Notes: generated by a model not told the origin, from the sequence alone. 64,000 nucleotides of DNA from Stutzerimonas kunmingensis (GCF_021432085.1 NZ_CP090366.1:2294001-2358000), one strand, 5' to 3'. Shown: positions 1 to 8,710, counted from the stretch's first letter. Translations and numbers: made by a program.

Positions 1-472
1 GCGCCGCGTGCAGTGCGCCGCTGTCGCGGGCCAGCAGCTGGGCGTTGGCGATGCGCTGGCGCAGATCGTGGAAATGCCCTTCGGGCGGCAGATCGATTGG
101 CGAAAGTGGTGCGAGCTGCGGCAATGCCTGCTCCAGCGCCTGCACACCGCACAGACCGCAACCGCTGTGGCCGGCCAACTGCCGCCGTTGCTGCTTGATG
201 TGCCAGAACGCCCGCGGGCTCACCTGCACTTCGGCATGCTGCGCGCTGCCATCGCCCCGCAAACGCAGGTCGCGTAGATCATCGATGCGCTCGATCAAGC
301 CGGCGCTCAGGCTGAAGCCGATAACGAAGTCTTCCAGATCCAGCGGTGTCACCATCATCACGGCCTGATTGAGGCCGTTGTAGCTGATGGCCAGGGCGCA
401 TTCGTCAGCCAAGGGGGCCGCGCCGAGATCCGGAGCATTGGCGCTTGGGGCGTTGAGGGTGGCGTATTGCAT
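1..472 (-). CDS. fdhD: FdhD, formate dehydrogenase sulfurtransferase (partial, C-terminus outside window)
   Basis: Reading leftwards from an ATG at 472, the frame stays open to the window edge (about 157 residues), so the C-terminal part is missing. The frame contains GHSGCGLCGVQ, the conserved cysteine-pair loop of FdhD, preceded by the LEDFVIGFSLSAGLI segment typical of the family. FdhD passes sulfur from IscS to the molybdenum/bis-MGD cofactor of formate dehydrogenases in the cytoplasm; the two loop cysteines are the sulfur carriers. An in-frame TAG lies just upstream of the ATG, which supports this start. A LysR gene lies about 100 bp upstream on the same strand. The family call is firm; which formate dehydrogenase it serves cannot be seen here. 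Confidence 0.9.
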   Translation of the reverse strand, partial: MQYATLNAPSANAPDLGAAPLADECALAISYNGLNQAVMMVTPLDLEDFVIGFSLSAGLIERIDDLRDLRLRGDGSAQHAEVQVSPRAFWHIKQQRRQLAGHSGCGLCGVQALEQALPQLAPLSPIDLPPEGHFHDLRQRIANAQLLARDSGALHAA

Positions 473-573
473 GGCGATGGCCTGCGACAGGTCGACGCAG
501 GGAGCCTAGGAGCGCAGGGATGGATCGTCCAATCGCTATGTTCGATAGGGTGATCGAGCGTATCAATCGCCCG

Positions 574-1476
574 TCAGGAGATGGCAGGACTTTGCCGCTG
601 CAACAGCTCGCGCGCTTCGTTGAAACAGGCTTCGCCCAGCGCGGATCGCGGTGAGCCGCGACGCAGGATCAGCCCAAGCGGCGCGAGGGTACTGGCGTTG
701 TCGATGGGCGTCAGGGTCAGTCGGCTGTCCAGTGCTTCGAGGCCGCTATCCAGCGGCATGATTGCGCAACATAGTCCGGCGCCTACGGCCTGCAGCAGAT
801 GATGCACGGCATCCGTCTGCAGCCGCGGTGCCAGGCTCAGGCCACGGCTACGCAGTGCGTGGTCGATGGACTGGCGAAAGTGCATGCCGCCGGTCAAAAG
901 ACCTAGCGGAAGATCGGCGAGCGCTTCCCAGCGCAGCGATGGCGCGTCGAAGCGAAAATGGCGCTCGTCATGCAACAGCCCCATGCGGGTTTCGCCGAGC
1001 GGCAGGCTGGTGAAGTGCGCGTCATCCAGCCGTTCCAGATAGGACAGGCCCAGGTCCAGCAGATTGCGATTGAGCCGTTCGAGAATCTGATCGCTGCTCA
1101 ACGCGAACAACTCGAAGCGCAGATTCGGGTGGCGCTCGCCGAAGGCCTGCACCAATTGCATCGGGTCGAAACCGGCCAGCGGCACCACGCCCAGGCGCAA
1201 GGTGCCGACCAGCTGGCCACGGCAAGAGGCGGCTTCGGCCAGCAGGCCGTCCTGTGCGGCGAGCAGGCTGCGCGCCCAGGCCAGGATGCGTTCGCCTTCG
1301 GGGGTGAAGCCTTCGAAGCGCTGGCTGCGGATTACCAGTTGCAGGCCGAGTTCGTCTTCCAGGCCGCGCAGGCGCATCGACAGCGTCGGCTGGGTGACAT
1401 GGCAGCGCGCCGCCGCCTGACCGAAATGACGTGTTTCATCCAGCGCCACGAGAAACTTCAGCTGCTTGATATCCAT
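574..1476 (-). CDS. LysR-family transcriptional regulator
   Basis: About 300 residues, the normal LysR length. The N-terminus (MDIKQLKFLVALDETRHF) begins the winged helix-turn-helix with the typical FGQAAARCHVTQPTLSMR recognition-helix region at about residues 18-36. The rest is a periplasmic-binding-protein-like effector domain (LRLGVVPLAGFDPMQL and onward). The frame extends 11 codons further upstream, but the ATG at 1476 matches the usual LysR start. It precedes fdhD on the same strand with a 101-bp gap, so it may control molybdenum/formate genes; that is inference from position only. The effector is unknown. Confidence 0.88.
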   Translation of the reverse strand: MDIKQLKFLVALDETRHFGQAAARCHVTQPTLSMRLRGLEDELGLQLVIRSQRFEGFTPEGERILAWARSLLAAQDGLLAEAASCRGQLVGTLRLGVVPLAGFDPMQLVQAFGERHPNLRFELFALSSDQILERLNRNLLDLGLSYLERLDDAHFTSLPLGETRMGLLHDERHFRFDAPSLRWEALADLPLGLLTGGMHFRQSIDHALRSRGLSLAPRLQTDAVHHLLQAVGAGLCCAIMPLDSGLEALDSRLTLTPIDNASTLAPLGLILRRGSPRSALGEACFNEARELLQRQSPAIS

Positions 1477-1521
1477 GCCCGCTCGCCTCGAAGGTAATGC
1501 GGACGGCACCTTAGCACGCCG

Positions 1522-2559
1522 TCAGGGGGCGTCGAACAGCGGCTGCAGCCCGCTGGGCACCACCCCGGTCCAGCGCTTGAAGGCGCGACGGAAGTTGGTG
1601 GTGTCGTTGAAGCCGAGATGCCGCGCCACGGCCTCGTTGCCTAGGCCGCGGGCCTGATAGAGGTAGAGCGCAACGTGCGTGCGCACCAGATCGAGTTGCT
1701 CCTGGAAATGCGTACCGTGCTTGGCCAGCTTGCGCTTGAGCGTCGCCGGGCTCATGGCGAACGCGACGGCGACGCGCTCCAGGTTCAGCGGCTCGCGGAT
1801 GTGGTCATGCAGGTATTGGTAGAACGCATCGAGAAAGGCGCAGGGACCTTCCAGCGCATCGATCTGCTGCTGGCTGGCCTGCTGCGCGACCTGGCCTACG
1901 GTCGCCGAGGCATCCGGCCAAGACTGATGCAGATATTCGCGGGGCAGGCTGAGCAGGGTCAGGTGGCGGTCGAACTGCAGCGCGTCACCCAGGTGCACCC
2001 AGTACTGCTCGATGTGCCGCGGCTGCGGATAGGCAAACTGAAAGCGCCAGGGCAGGCGCAGGCCGCTGCCGCGCTTGCACAGCGCGACGATGGCGGTCAG
2101 GTGCGCTTCGATGAGAAACCGTTGGTGGCGGCCGGCGCTGCCGTTGTCCAGCCAATAGATGTGCAGCTGCTGCTCGTCCAGCAGCAGCCTTGGCGCCAGC
2201 AGCGGGCAGAGCAGGGCGCGGAACTGGCTAAGCCGCTCCAGCGTCTGTTCGAGGTTGCCGGCGTTGGCCAAGGCAAGGCTGACATCGCCGTAGTGCCCGG
2301 GCAGCAAGCGCTGGCCGAACAGAAAGCTGCTGTCCGCAGCACCCAACAAGCGTTCGGTGTTGCCGATGAGCGTCAGCAGCTGCTCCGGGCTGACACGGGC
2401 GCGGCCGCTGGCGACGTCCTCGTAGAACAGCCCGCTGCCGCGCAGCAGCGCATGGCTGTCGATACCGCGCGAGAGCGCCAGGTCGAGCAACACCGCCGGC
2501 TGGTGGTGCGCAGCGATGAAGCGGGTGTCCCATTCGTACCAGCGTAACGGGCTTTCCAT
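1522..2559 (-). CDS. AraC-family regulator with arabinose-binding-like N-terminal domain
   Basis: About 345 residues. The C-terminal ~95 residues carry two HTH motifs of the AraC family (NLERVAVAFAMSPATLKRKL, then GNEAVARHLGFNDTTNFRRA and the closing F-KRWTG). The N-terminal two thirds resemble the PF12625-type domain of OruR/ArgR-like Pseudomonas regulators. The ATG at 2559 is chosen because an upstream extension would run back into the preceding GGDEF-like gene. That gene stops 7 bp before this start, so the two are probably translated from one message. Effector and targets are not known. Confidence 0.85.
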   Translation of the reverse strand: MESPLRWYEWDTRFIAAHHQPAVLLDLALSRGIDSHALLRGSGLFYEDVASGRARVSPEQLLTLIGNTERLLGAADSSFLFGQRLLPGHYGDVSLALANAGNLEQTLERLSQFRALLCPLLAPRLLLDEQQLHIYWLDNGSAGRHQRFLIEAHLTAIVALCKRGSGLRLPWRFQFAYPQPRHIEQYWVHLGDALQFDRHLTLLSLPREYLHQSWPDASATVGQVAQQASQQQIDALEGPCAFLDAFYQYLHDHIREPLNLERVAVAFAMSPATLKRKLAKHGTHFQEQLDLVRTHVALYLYQARGLGNEAVARHLGFNDTTNFRRAFKRWTGVVPSGLQPLFDAP

Positions 2560-2566
2560 GGTCGCC

Positions 2567-3481
2567 TCAGGCGCAGCGTGGCAGGGACTGCTTGGCCTTG
2601 GCCAAACCGAGGTTGAGGCGTTTGAGCAACTGCTCGGCATCGTCGTCGAAGGCCATTACCACTGCGGTACTGGCGCGCAGATGCAGGCGTTCGCCGTGCT
2701 GGCGCGTCTTGTGCGCGAGGCTGGCGACGGCGGTCTGCAACTCCTCGGCGAGCTGCCGCGCCTGTTGCTCGGCGGTATCGGGCAGCAGCACGACGAAGCG
2801 ATCCCCGGCGAGGCGGCAGAGCAGGTCCTGATGGCGCAGGTTGAGCACCAGCAACTGCGCCACGGCCTGCAACACGAGATCGCCTTCTTCCTGGCCGTAG
2901 CGCTGGTTGACCCGGCTGAACTCGTCGAGGTCCACCGCCAGCAGCGACAGCGGCCTTTGCTCGTCGGCGGCCTGGCGTAGGGCCGAGTCCAGTTGCCGAC
3001 GCAGGTACTCGGCGGTGCCGAGCGGGGTCAGGTTGTCGAACAGGCGATGCTCGCGGAAAAGCCGTTCGCGCTTGTGCATCTGCGCGTTGATGGCGCGCTG
3101 TTCCTGGTTCAGGTGGTAGATGCCGAACGTCAGCAGGATCAGGCCGACCGGCATGGGCGCGGTTTCCAGCCAGTTGTCCCAGGCGATGTTGGCGGGGATC
3201 TGGATGAACTCGTCGAGCAGGTCCATCCACCAGGAAAAACAGATACAGGCCAGCCCCAGCGCCAGCAGCCGCGTCACCCGACCGGCCGGGCGGCTGTGCA
3301 GCAGCATGATCAGCCAAGCGAGGGCGAGGGCGGCGCAACCGCCTTCACCGACCACGTCCATCCAGTCGATCTCGCCCCAGGATTTGAGCTGGCCGACGGC
3401 GAGGAGCAGCTGCAGACCGACGTTGGCGGCCAGGGCGAGGCCGAGGAGGGTGAGGGTGTGGAGTTTGAGGAGGGATTTCAT
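2567..3481 (-). CDS. Membrane protein with degenerate GGDEF domain
   Basis: About 304 residues. Four hydrophobic segments in residues 1-125 form a membrane-embedded sensor, followed by a short linker and a GGDEF-type domain. The signature at residues 225-229 is AGDRF rather than GG(D/E)EF: the first glycine is alanine and the fourth, normally acidic, residue is arginine. Known diguanylate cyclases generally need that acidic residue for metal binding and catalysis, so this is likely a non-catalytic or receptor-type domain (inference). The start at 3481 has a GGAG Shine-Dalgarno about 8 bases upstream. It is followed after 7 bp by the AraC gene. An IS3-family element lies about 140 bp upstream. 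Confidence 0.82.
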   Translation of the reverse strand: MKSLLKLHTLTLLGLALAANVGLQLLLAVGQLKSWGEIDWMDVVGEGGCAALALAWLIMLLHSRPAGRVTRLLALGLACICFSWWMDLLDEFIQIPANIAWDNWLETAPMPVGLILLTFGIYHLNQEQRAINAQMHKRERLFREHRLFDNLTPLGTAEYLRRQLDSALRQAADEQRPLSLLAVDLDEFSRVNQRYGQEEGDLVLQAVAQLLVLNLRHQDLLCRLAGDRFVVLLPDTAEQQARQLAEELQTAVASLAHKTRQHGERLHLRASTAVVMAFDDDAEQLLKRLNLGLAKAKQSLPRCA

Positions 3482-3621
3482 CGGGTCTCCGTGGCGAGGG
3501 ATCGCGCCAGTGCGTGAGGGCACGGAAACAGATGGATGTGACGGTTGGATGAATGGGGTGGGGGTTGAATTGGCTCAGGGATTTTTTGGTTTGGTTGATT
3601 TGCTGGCGGCGATTTTCAAGG

Positions 3622-3636
3622 TAGTTGTCGCGTGAG
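3622..3636 (+). repeat. Left terminal inverted repeat of the IS3 element
   Basis: TAGTTGTCGCGTGAG here matches the reverse complement of 5231-5245 at 14 of 15 positions. It lies 5 bp beyond the orfB stop, where an IS3 terminal repeat is expected. Confidence 0.75.
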
Positions 3637-3640
3637 CGTG

Positions 3641-4690
3641 TCACGCTGCCTTTGATGTTTGCTGCAGTACCGCTTCCCGCTCCGGGTTCAGGCACACGAT
3701 TGGTGCCAGCACCCAGTTCCTGATGTTGCCGCTCCAGCGCTCCGGGTGCCGTGCACGCGCCGCCTCGTACAGCTCGATACGCTTGCGCAGCAACTCTTCC
3801 GCCTGGCCAGTATGTCGCTGCGCCGGGGTCACGAACTTCAGGGCGCTGTGGCGATGTTCATGGTTGTACCAGGCCACGAAGCTGTTCACCCAGTTCCTGG
3901 CCTGCTCCAGCGTGTCGAAGGGCCGCTCCGGCCACAGCGGGCAGTACTTCGCCGTGCGGAACAAGGCCTCGGCATAGGCGTTGTCATTGCTCACCCGCGG
4001 GCGGCTGAACGAGGGCATCACACCCAGGTTCTGCATGGCCGCCAGCATGGTCGAGCCCTTCATCGCGCTGCCGTTGTCCGAGTGCAGTACCAGCGGCTGG
4101 CCTGCCCGCTGTTCACGTAGGCAGGCCTGGCGTAGCAGCTGGGCGGCCTGCTCGGCGCTTTCACTTTCATGCACCTCGTTGGCCACCAGCTTCCGGCTGT
4201 AGACGTCCTTGATCATGTACCAGTAGAAGTAACGGCCCTTGACCGTGGTCGGCAGCCAGGTGATGTCCCAGCACCACAGCTGGTTCGGGCCGTCGGCCAC
4301 ATGGGTCGTCAGCGCTCGTTTCACCGGTGGGCGGCTACGGCCGCGCGGATGCTGCTGTTCGGCGTCCTTCAGCAACCGGTAAAAGGTCGACTCCGAGGCC
4401 AGCCAGGTGCCCTGATCGGCCAGCCGCGCCACGATCTGCTGCGGCGGCAGGCTGGCAAACTCGGGCTGGTTGGCGACCTCCAGCACGCGGCGGCGCTCTT
4501 GCGGGGTCAGCTTGTTGGCCGGCTCAGCTCGCTGTGCCGAAGGACGCCGATCCTCCGGGCAGTGCTGCCAGCGCTGCAGGCTGCGCAGCGACAGGCCCAG
4601 TTCGGCGCAGGCCTGCGCCCGCCGCGCTCCCGCCGCCACGGCGTCCTCGATCAACTGCAGCGTTTCACGGCGATCCGGGGCGCTGATCAT
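3641..4690 (-). CDS. IS3-family transposase OrfB (DDE integrase domain)
   Basis: About 349 residues. An N-terminal HTH_21-like segment (residues about 45-115) is followed by an rve/DDE integrase core. The first Asp is in WCWDITWLP, the second in LHSDNGSAMKG, and the Glu in NDNAYAEALFRTAKY, the order and spacing of the IS3 catalytic triad. The C-terminus has the WYNHEHRHSALKF motif. The ATG overlaps the orfA stop (ATGA), and orfB lies in the -1 frame relative to orfA. Active enzyme is normally the OrfAB fusion made by frameshifting. The frame is complete with no visible decay. Confidence 0.93.
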   Translation of the reverse strand: MISAPDRRETLQLIEDAVAAGARRAQACAELGLSLRSLQRWQHCPEDRRPSAQRAEPANKLTPQERRRVLEVANQPEFASLPPQQIVARLADQGTWLASESTFYRLLKDAEQQHPRGRSRPPVKRALTTHVADGPNQLWCWDITWLPTTVKGRYFYWYMIKDVYSRKLVANEVHESESAEQAAQLLRQACLREQRAGQPLVLHSDNGSAMKGSTMLAAMQNLGVMPSFSRPRVSNDNAYAEALFRTAKYCPLWPERPFDTLEQARNWVNSFVAWYNHEHRHSALKFVTPAQRHTGQAEELLRKRIELYEAARARHPERWSGNIRNWVLAPIVCLNPEREAVLQQTSKAA

Positions 4691-5208
4691 TCGTCCTCGT
4701 CCTTCCCCCAGAGCGCCTCGGCTTTTTTTCGCAACACCAGCAGAGCCGCGGTTTCTGCCAGCGCCGCATCCTTGCGCCGCAGTTCACGCTCCAGCTGCTT
4801 GATGCGCTTCTTCGCGGCCTTTTCCTCTTCGCGTTCGCGCCGGGTCTTGATCGGCTGAGCCAGGCTGTTGGCCTGCTCGCAGGCTTCGCGCCAGGCGTTG
4901 ATCTGCTCGACATACAGGCCTTTGCGCCGGCAGTACTCCGCCAGCTCAGCCGCATTGAGGCTGGCGCTTTCCAGCACCACCCGAAACTTGTCCTGGCTCG
5001 ACCACTGGTCGGCCTGCTGTCCATCTCCCGGCACCACTGCTCCCGCTGCTCTGGCCTGTTTGCGCCAAGCATACAGGGTGGCATCAGTAATGCCTGTCGC
5101 TTCCACCAGCTCCGGCACCGTCCGGTTCAAGGGCGGCATCATCTGCCGCACCACCCACTCCCGATGCTCTATCGAATAACGCGCCACACGGCTCTCACTT
5201 CCGCCCAC
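4687..5208 (-). CDS. IS3-family transposase OrfA (helix-turn-helix / leucine zipper)
   Basis: About 173 residues. The N-terminal half has HTH_Tnp_1-type helices (VPELVEATGITDATLYAWRK). The C-terminal third is a charged coiled coil (REREEEKAAKKRIKQLEREL) as in IS3 OrfA zippers. OrfA binds the terminal repeats. A run of seven A residues on the coding strand (4723-4729) near the 3' end offers a slip site into orfB. It is longer than the ~100-residue OrfA of many IS3 members because of an extra N-terminal helical segment. Confidence 0.9.
   Translation of the reverse strand: MGGSESRVARYSIEHREWVVRQMMPPLNRTVPELVEATGITDATLYAWRKQARAAGAVVPGDGQQADQWSSQDKFRVVLESASLNAAELAEYCRRKGLYVEQINAWREACEQANSLAQPIKTRREREEEKAAKKRIKQLERELRRKDAALAETAALLVLRKKAEALWGKDEDE
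4723..4729 (-). other. Putative -1 programmed frameshift site (A7) between orfA and orfB
   Basis: The coding strand reads CGA AAA AAA GCC in the orfA frame. A -1 slip gives AAA AGC CGA and then stays open without a stop through the ATG of orfB, so an OrfAB fusion can be made. Frameshifting at A-rich slip sites is standard in the IS3 family; here it is predicted from sequence only. Confidence 0.6.
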
Positions 5209-5230
5209 CGACCAAGACTCATCGAATCAA

Positions 5231-5245
5231 CTCACACGACAACTA
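5231..5245 (-). repeat. Right terminal inverted repeat of the IS3 element
   Basis: CTCACACGACAACTA is the reverse complement of the left repeat with one mismatch and lies upstream of orfA. Outward similarity may continue to about 5251. Confidence 0.75.
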
Positions 5246-5359
5246 TCCTGACGCGGCGGGCTGGGTGAGATTAGGGATGTGGTTTGCCCTGCTGGATTTG
5301 GATCAGTTCTGGACGAGGGGCTTGCTGGCATCGAGTCGATGCCGATTGCCGAGTTGCCT

Positions 5360-5600
5360 GGCGATTCAGGTTTCGCCCTGCTGGGCGAGTCCCTTTTGGC
5401 AGTCGCCCCAAAAGGAACCAAAAGGTCTTGCCCCACCATCCGGGTCTCGCTGCGCTCGACTGCCCTCGTTCCATCGCCGCTCCGGGGGCCGGCGTACAAG
5501 GGCCATCCATGGCCCTTTACGCCTTTCGCGGCATCCATGCCGCTCACTCCCCTACGCAACGATTGCACTCGGCCTCCTGAAAAGGGCGATTGGCGTTGCT
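5360..5600 (+). repeat. Copy A of a ~240-bp inverted repeat pair
   Basis: This stretch and the reverse complement of 5783-6028 align along their whole length. Both open with a 21-bp identical block beginning TTTCGCCCTGCTGGGCGAGT, share a central block around TACAAGGGCCATCCATGGCC, then a GCATCCATGC block, and both end near GGGCGA. The central GGGCCATCCATGGCCC is itself a near-palindrome. Frames through it are short and differ between the copies, so it is probably a non-coding interspersed element rather than a gene. The 5246-6226 interval holds no convincing gene. Confidence 0.75.
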
Positions 5601-5782
5601 CGTTAGTCAGTGCAATGACCCGAAGCGGCGCGGTATCAACTGGTTTGTTGGATCCCACGCTCCGGTGCTGGAGGTCAAGCTTCGGCTTTCCAGCGCCATG
5701 ATTGGAGCAGGCTCTCCTCGCAGGAGCTTGGACCGGATTGCAAGGAGCGTCTCCCCCCGGCTTTTACTTGCAGTGATCATCA

Positions 5783-6028
5783 GGCGACACCTGTCGCCCC
5801 TTCAGGAGGGTGAGTGGAATTGCTGTGCAAGGGGGTGAGCCGCATGGATGCGGCGAAAGGCTTAAAGGGCCATGGATGGCCCTTGTAAGCCGACCCCTGG
5901 AGCAGCGATGTAGCGAACGGACCCCGCGCGTAGCGCGGGGCCGTATGCAGGGGCAAAGCGTTTTTGGTTACTTTTTCCGCGTCTGGAAAAAGTGACTCGC
6001 CCAGCAGGGCGAAACAGAAACCGTCGCC
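5783..6028 (-). repeat. Copy B of the ~240-bp inverted repeat pair
   Basis: Reverse-complement partner of 5360-5600, separated from it by about 180 bp. It contains the same end and centre blocks plus a local hairpin with arms CCCCGCGC / GCGCGGGG near 5922-5942 that copy A lacks. The two copies could fold as one large cruciform. Confidence 0.75.
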
Positions 6029-6142
6029 CCCTTCGAAATGCGGCTCTGGCACGCAGCCCGCACGAAAAAAACAGGTCATATCAGCTCAACCCCACCTCCA
6101 AAATCCCCCAAAACCCACCTTTCCAACCCCTCCCCAAATCCC

Positions 6143-6160
6143 CTGTCACAGAACCGCCAT
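6143..6160 (+). promoter_or_regulatory. Candidate Pho box (PhoB site)
   Basis: CTGTCAC, four bases, then CCGCCAT. The PhoB consensus is two CTGTCAT repeats separated by 4 bp; these match 6/7 and 5/7 with the exact spacing. It lies 67 bp before the receptor ATG and upstream of a cluster whose products are a phytase and a PhoX-like phosphatase, which makes phosphate-starvation control sensible. No close -10 element was assigned. Confidence 0.5.
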
Positions 6161-6226
6161 ATCCCCCACCTACCGTCCGCTGCAGTTCCGGGATGGACCC
6201 GGTAAACACCGTTCGGGGGATTGTTC

Positions 6227-8710
6227 ATGAGCACATACCGCAGCGGCATCCGCCATGCAGGATTCCGCATCAGCCTGCTGGCCCTGGCCGTCAGCGCCGG
6301 TTCGGCGTGGGCCGAGGAGCCGCTTGTCATGGAGCACGTCGAAGTCATCGGCCAGGCGGTCAGCATCGACGAAGCACTGAAGGACCAGCGCAATTCCGAC
6401 AGCGTGAAGAGCGTGGTGCATGCAGACGGCATCGGCCAGCTGCCGGACGACAACGCCGCCGAGGCGCTGCAGCGCATTCCGGGCATCTCGGTCGAGCGCG
6501 ACCAGGGCGAAGGGCGTTTCGTCAGCGTGCGTGGCATCGCGCCGGATCTGAACAGCGTCACCATCAACGGCACCCTGGTCCCATCGCCGGAGAGCGATCG
6601 CCGTGCCGTGGCGCTCGACGTGCTGCCATCGGAGCTGGTGCAGTCGCTGTCGGTGGTCAAGACGCTGACGCCGGACATGGATGCCAACTCCCTGGGCGGC
6701 ACCATCGAGGTACAGAGCCTGTCGGCCTTCGACCATGACGGGCTGTTCTACAGCCTCAGCGGCGAGGGCAGCTATGACGACAACGTCGACAAGACCAGCC
6801 CGAAATTCTCCGGCGCCATCAGCGACCGCTTCAGCCTGGGCGATGGCGTCGACAATTTCGGTGTCGCCGCGGCCGTCAGCTGGCAGGAGCGCGACTTCGG
6901 CTCGGACAACGTCGAGACCGGCGGCAAGTGGGACTTCGCCGACGACGGCGCGCGGCTGGAGGAACTCGAGCAGCGCGACTACGAGATCACCCGCGAGCGC
7001 ACCGGCTTCGGGCTGAACTTCGACTACAAGCCGGACGATGTCAGCAGCTACTACCTGCGCACGCTGTACAGCCGCTTCAAGGACACCGAAACGCGTAACG
7101 CCGCCGGTGTCGCCTTCGAGGATTCGCAGCTGCCGGGCGAGACCGGTGACGCCGAGGGCTGGCGCGAGCTGAAGTCCCGCGAGGACACCCAGACCGTGCA
7201 GTCCTACGTGTTCGGCGGTGAACGCATGATGGGCCTGTGGACCCTGAGCGGGCAGGCCGGTTACAGCCAGTCGCGCGAGCGCAATCCGGGCGGTATCGCC
7301 AGCGCGACCTTCGAGGGTAATTTCGCCGATGCCGGCTTTTCCAGTAGCCGCAAGCCGCGCCTGACGATCGATTCGTCCTACTACGACCCGGCGTCCTTCG
7401 AGCTGGATGAAGTGGAGTGGGAGAAAAGCGACACCCGCGACCGCGAGAAAAACATCCGCCTGGACCTGGCGCGTGAGTACGACATCCAGGGTTACGCCGC
7501 GCAGGCCAAGTTCGGCGGCAAGCTCAGCCGCCGGCACAAGGACAACGATAACGAAGTCTGGAAGTACGACGATTTCGACGATCTGACCCTGGCCGACTTC
7601 CAGGCCGGCAACGTCGACTATGCGCTCGGCCGCTTCGGCCCGGGCATCAGTGCCTCGGCCATCGAGGGCGCGATTGGCGGTCTGGATGCCAGCGAGTTCT
7701 ACGACGAGGAGGAGTCGCGCATCAATGACTTCGACATGCACGAGGACATCAACGCCGCCTACCTGATGAACACCGTGGATATCGACCGCTGGCGCGTCAT
7801 CGCCGGCCTGCGCTACGAGGGCACGCGCTTTCGCGCCAAGGGCACCGGCCTGCGCGATGACCAGTTCGAGTCGATCTCCAGCAGCAGTCGTTATGACCAC
7901 TGGTTGCCGGGGCTGCACCTGCGCTACCAACTGACCGACGACACCATGATCCGTGCCGCCTGGACCAACAGCGTGGTGCGCCCGACCTTCGGCCAACTGG
8001 CGCCCGGTTTCGTCATCGAAGGCAACGACGCCGAGTTCGGCAACCCCGATCTCAAGCCGCTGGAATCGATCAACTACGACCTCGGCATCGAGCACTACAT
8101 GGGCCGCGCCGGCGTGGTGTCGGCGTACCTGTTCTACAAGGACATCGATAACTTTATCTACAACACCGATCTGGCCGGCACCGGTCAGTGGGCCGCGTTC
8201 GACGAAGCGCTCAGTTTCCAGAACGGCAGCAGCGCGAAGCTCTACGGCCTGGAGCTGGCCTACTCGCAGAAGCTCGACTGGCTGCCGGCGCCGTGGAACG
8301 GCCTGTTGCTGGGCGCCAACGCCACCTTCAGCCAGTCCGACGCGGATATCGAAGGGCAGGGCATGCAGCGCAGCATCGACCTGCCGAACCACTCCGACAC
8401 GGTCGGCAACCTGATACTCGGCTGGGAAAACGACCGGCTCAACCTGCGCCTGGCTGCGAACTACAAGTCGGACTACCTCTACGAGGTGGCCGGCATCGAC
8501 GACGAGGCGCACGACCTGTACGTCGACGATCAGCTGTTCGTCGATTTCAAGGCGGGCTACTTCATCACGCCGAGCCTGCAGCTGACCTTCGAGGCGCTGA
8601 ACCTGACGGACGAGTCCTACTACGTCTACAGCGGCCGCCGCGCCTACAACGCCCAGTACGAAGAGTACGGCCCGACCTACAAGCTCGGCCTGACCCTCAC
8701 CCACTTCTGA
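6227..8710 (+). CDS. TonB-dependent outer-membrane receptor, organophosphate cluster
   Basis: About 827 residues. A signal peptide (ISLLALAVSAGSAWA, cleavage near residue 29) is followed by a TonB-box-like HVEVIG, a plug domain (about 40-150, with LQRIPGISVERD and VSVRGIAPDLNSVTINGT) and a long beta-barrel ending in a terminal Phe (LGLTLTHF), the hallmark of outer-membrane barrels. A TTG two codons upstream is in frame, but the ATG at 6227 has a GGGGGA ribosome site 6 bases before it. It heads a plus-strand cluster with phytase, ExbB, ExbD, TonB and a phosphatase, so its ligand is probably phytate or a product of it (inference). A Pho-box-like site precedes it. Confidence 0.9.
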   Translation: MSTYRSGIRHAGFRISLLALAVSAGSAWAEEPLVMEHVEVIGQAVSIDEALKDQRNSDSVKSVVHADGIGQLPDDNAAEALQRIPGISVERDQGEGRFVSVRGIAPDLNSVTINGTLVPSPESDRRAVALDVLPSELVQSLSVVKTLTPDMDANSLGGTIEVQSLSAFDHDGLFYSLSGEGSYDDNVDKTSPKFSGAISDRFSLGDGVDNFGVAAAVSWQERDFGSDNVETGGKWDFADDGARLEELEQRDYEITRERTGFGLNFDYKPDDVSSYYLRTLYSRFKDTETRNAAGVAFEDSQLPGETGDAEGWRELKSREDTQTVQSYVFGGERMMGLWTLSGQAGYSQSRERNPGGIASATFEGNFADAGFSSSRKPRLTIDSSYYDPASFELDEVEWEKSDTRDREKNIRLDLAREYDIQGYAAQAKFGGKLSRRHKDNDNEVWKYDDFDDLTLADFQAGNVDYALGRFGPGISASAIEGAIGGLDASEFYDEEESRINDFDMHEDINAAYLMNTVDIDRWRVIAGLRYEGTRFRAKGTGLRDDQFESISSSSRYDHWLPGLHLRYQLTDDTMIRAAWTNSVVRPTFGQLAPGFVIEGNDAEFGNPDLKPLESINYDLGIEHYMGRAGVVSAYLFYKDIDNFIYNTDLAGTGQWAAFDEALSFQNGSSAKLYGLELAYSQKLDWLPAPWNGLLLGANATFSQSDADIEGQGMQRSIDLPNHSDTVGNLILGWENDRLNLRLAANYKSDYLYEVAGIDDEAHDLYVDDQLFVDFKAGYFITPSLQLTFEALNLTDESYYVYSGRRAYNAQYEEYGPTYKLGLTLTHF

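Larger units (their letters stand above)
3622..5245 (-). mobile_element. IS3-family insertion sequence, two-ORF
   Basis: About 1.62 kb bounded by imperfect 15-bp inverted repeats (14/15 matching) outside two overlapping transposase frames, orfA and orfB, arranged as in IS3. Similarity may continue outward by a few bases on each side, so the exact tips are uncertain. No flanking direct repeat is visible with either boundary choice. The element lies upstream of the degenerate GGDEF gene in the same orientation and beside a pair of unrelated ~240-bp inverted repeats. Confidence 0.85.

Noticed and set aside
5227-5658. Possible small gene in the IS-proximal intergenic region
   Set aside because: The frame runs through the inverted repeat copy A and is not preserved in the matching copy B, so it is more likely non-coding repeat DNA.
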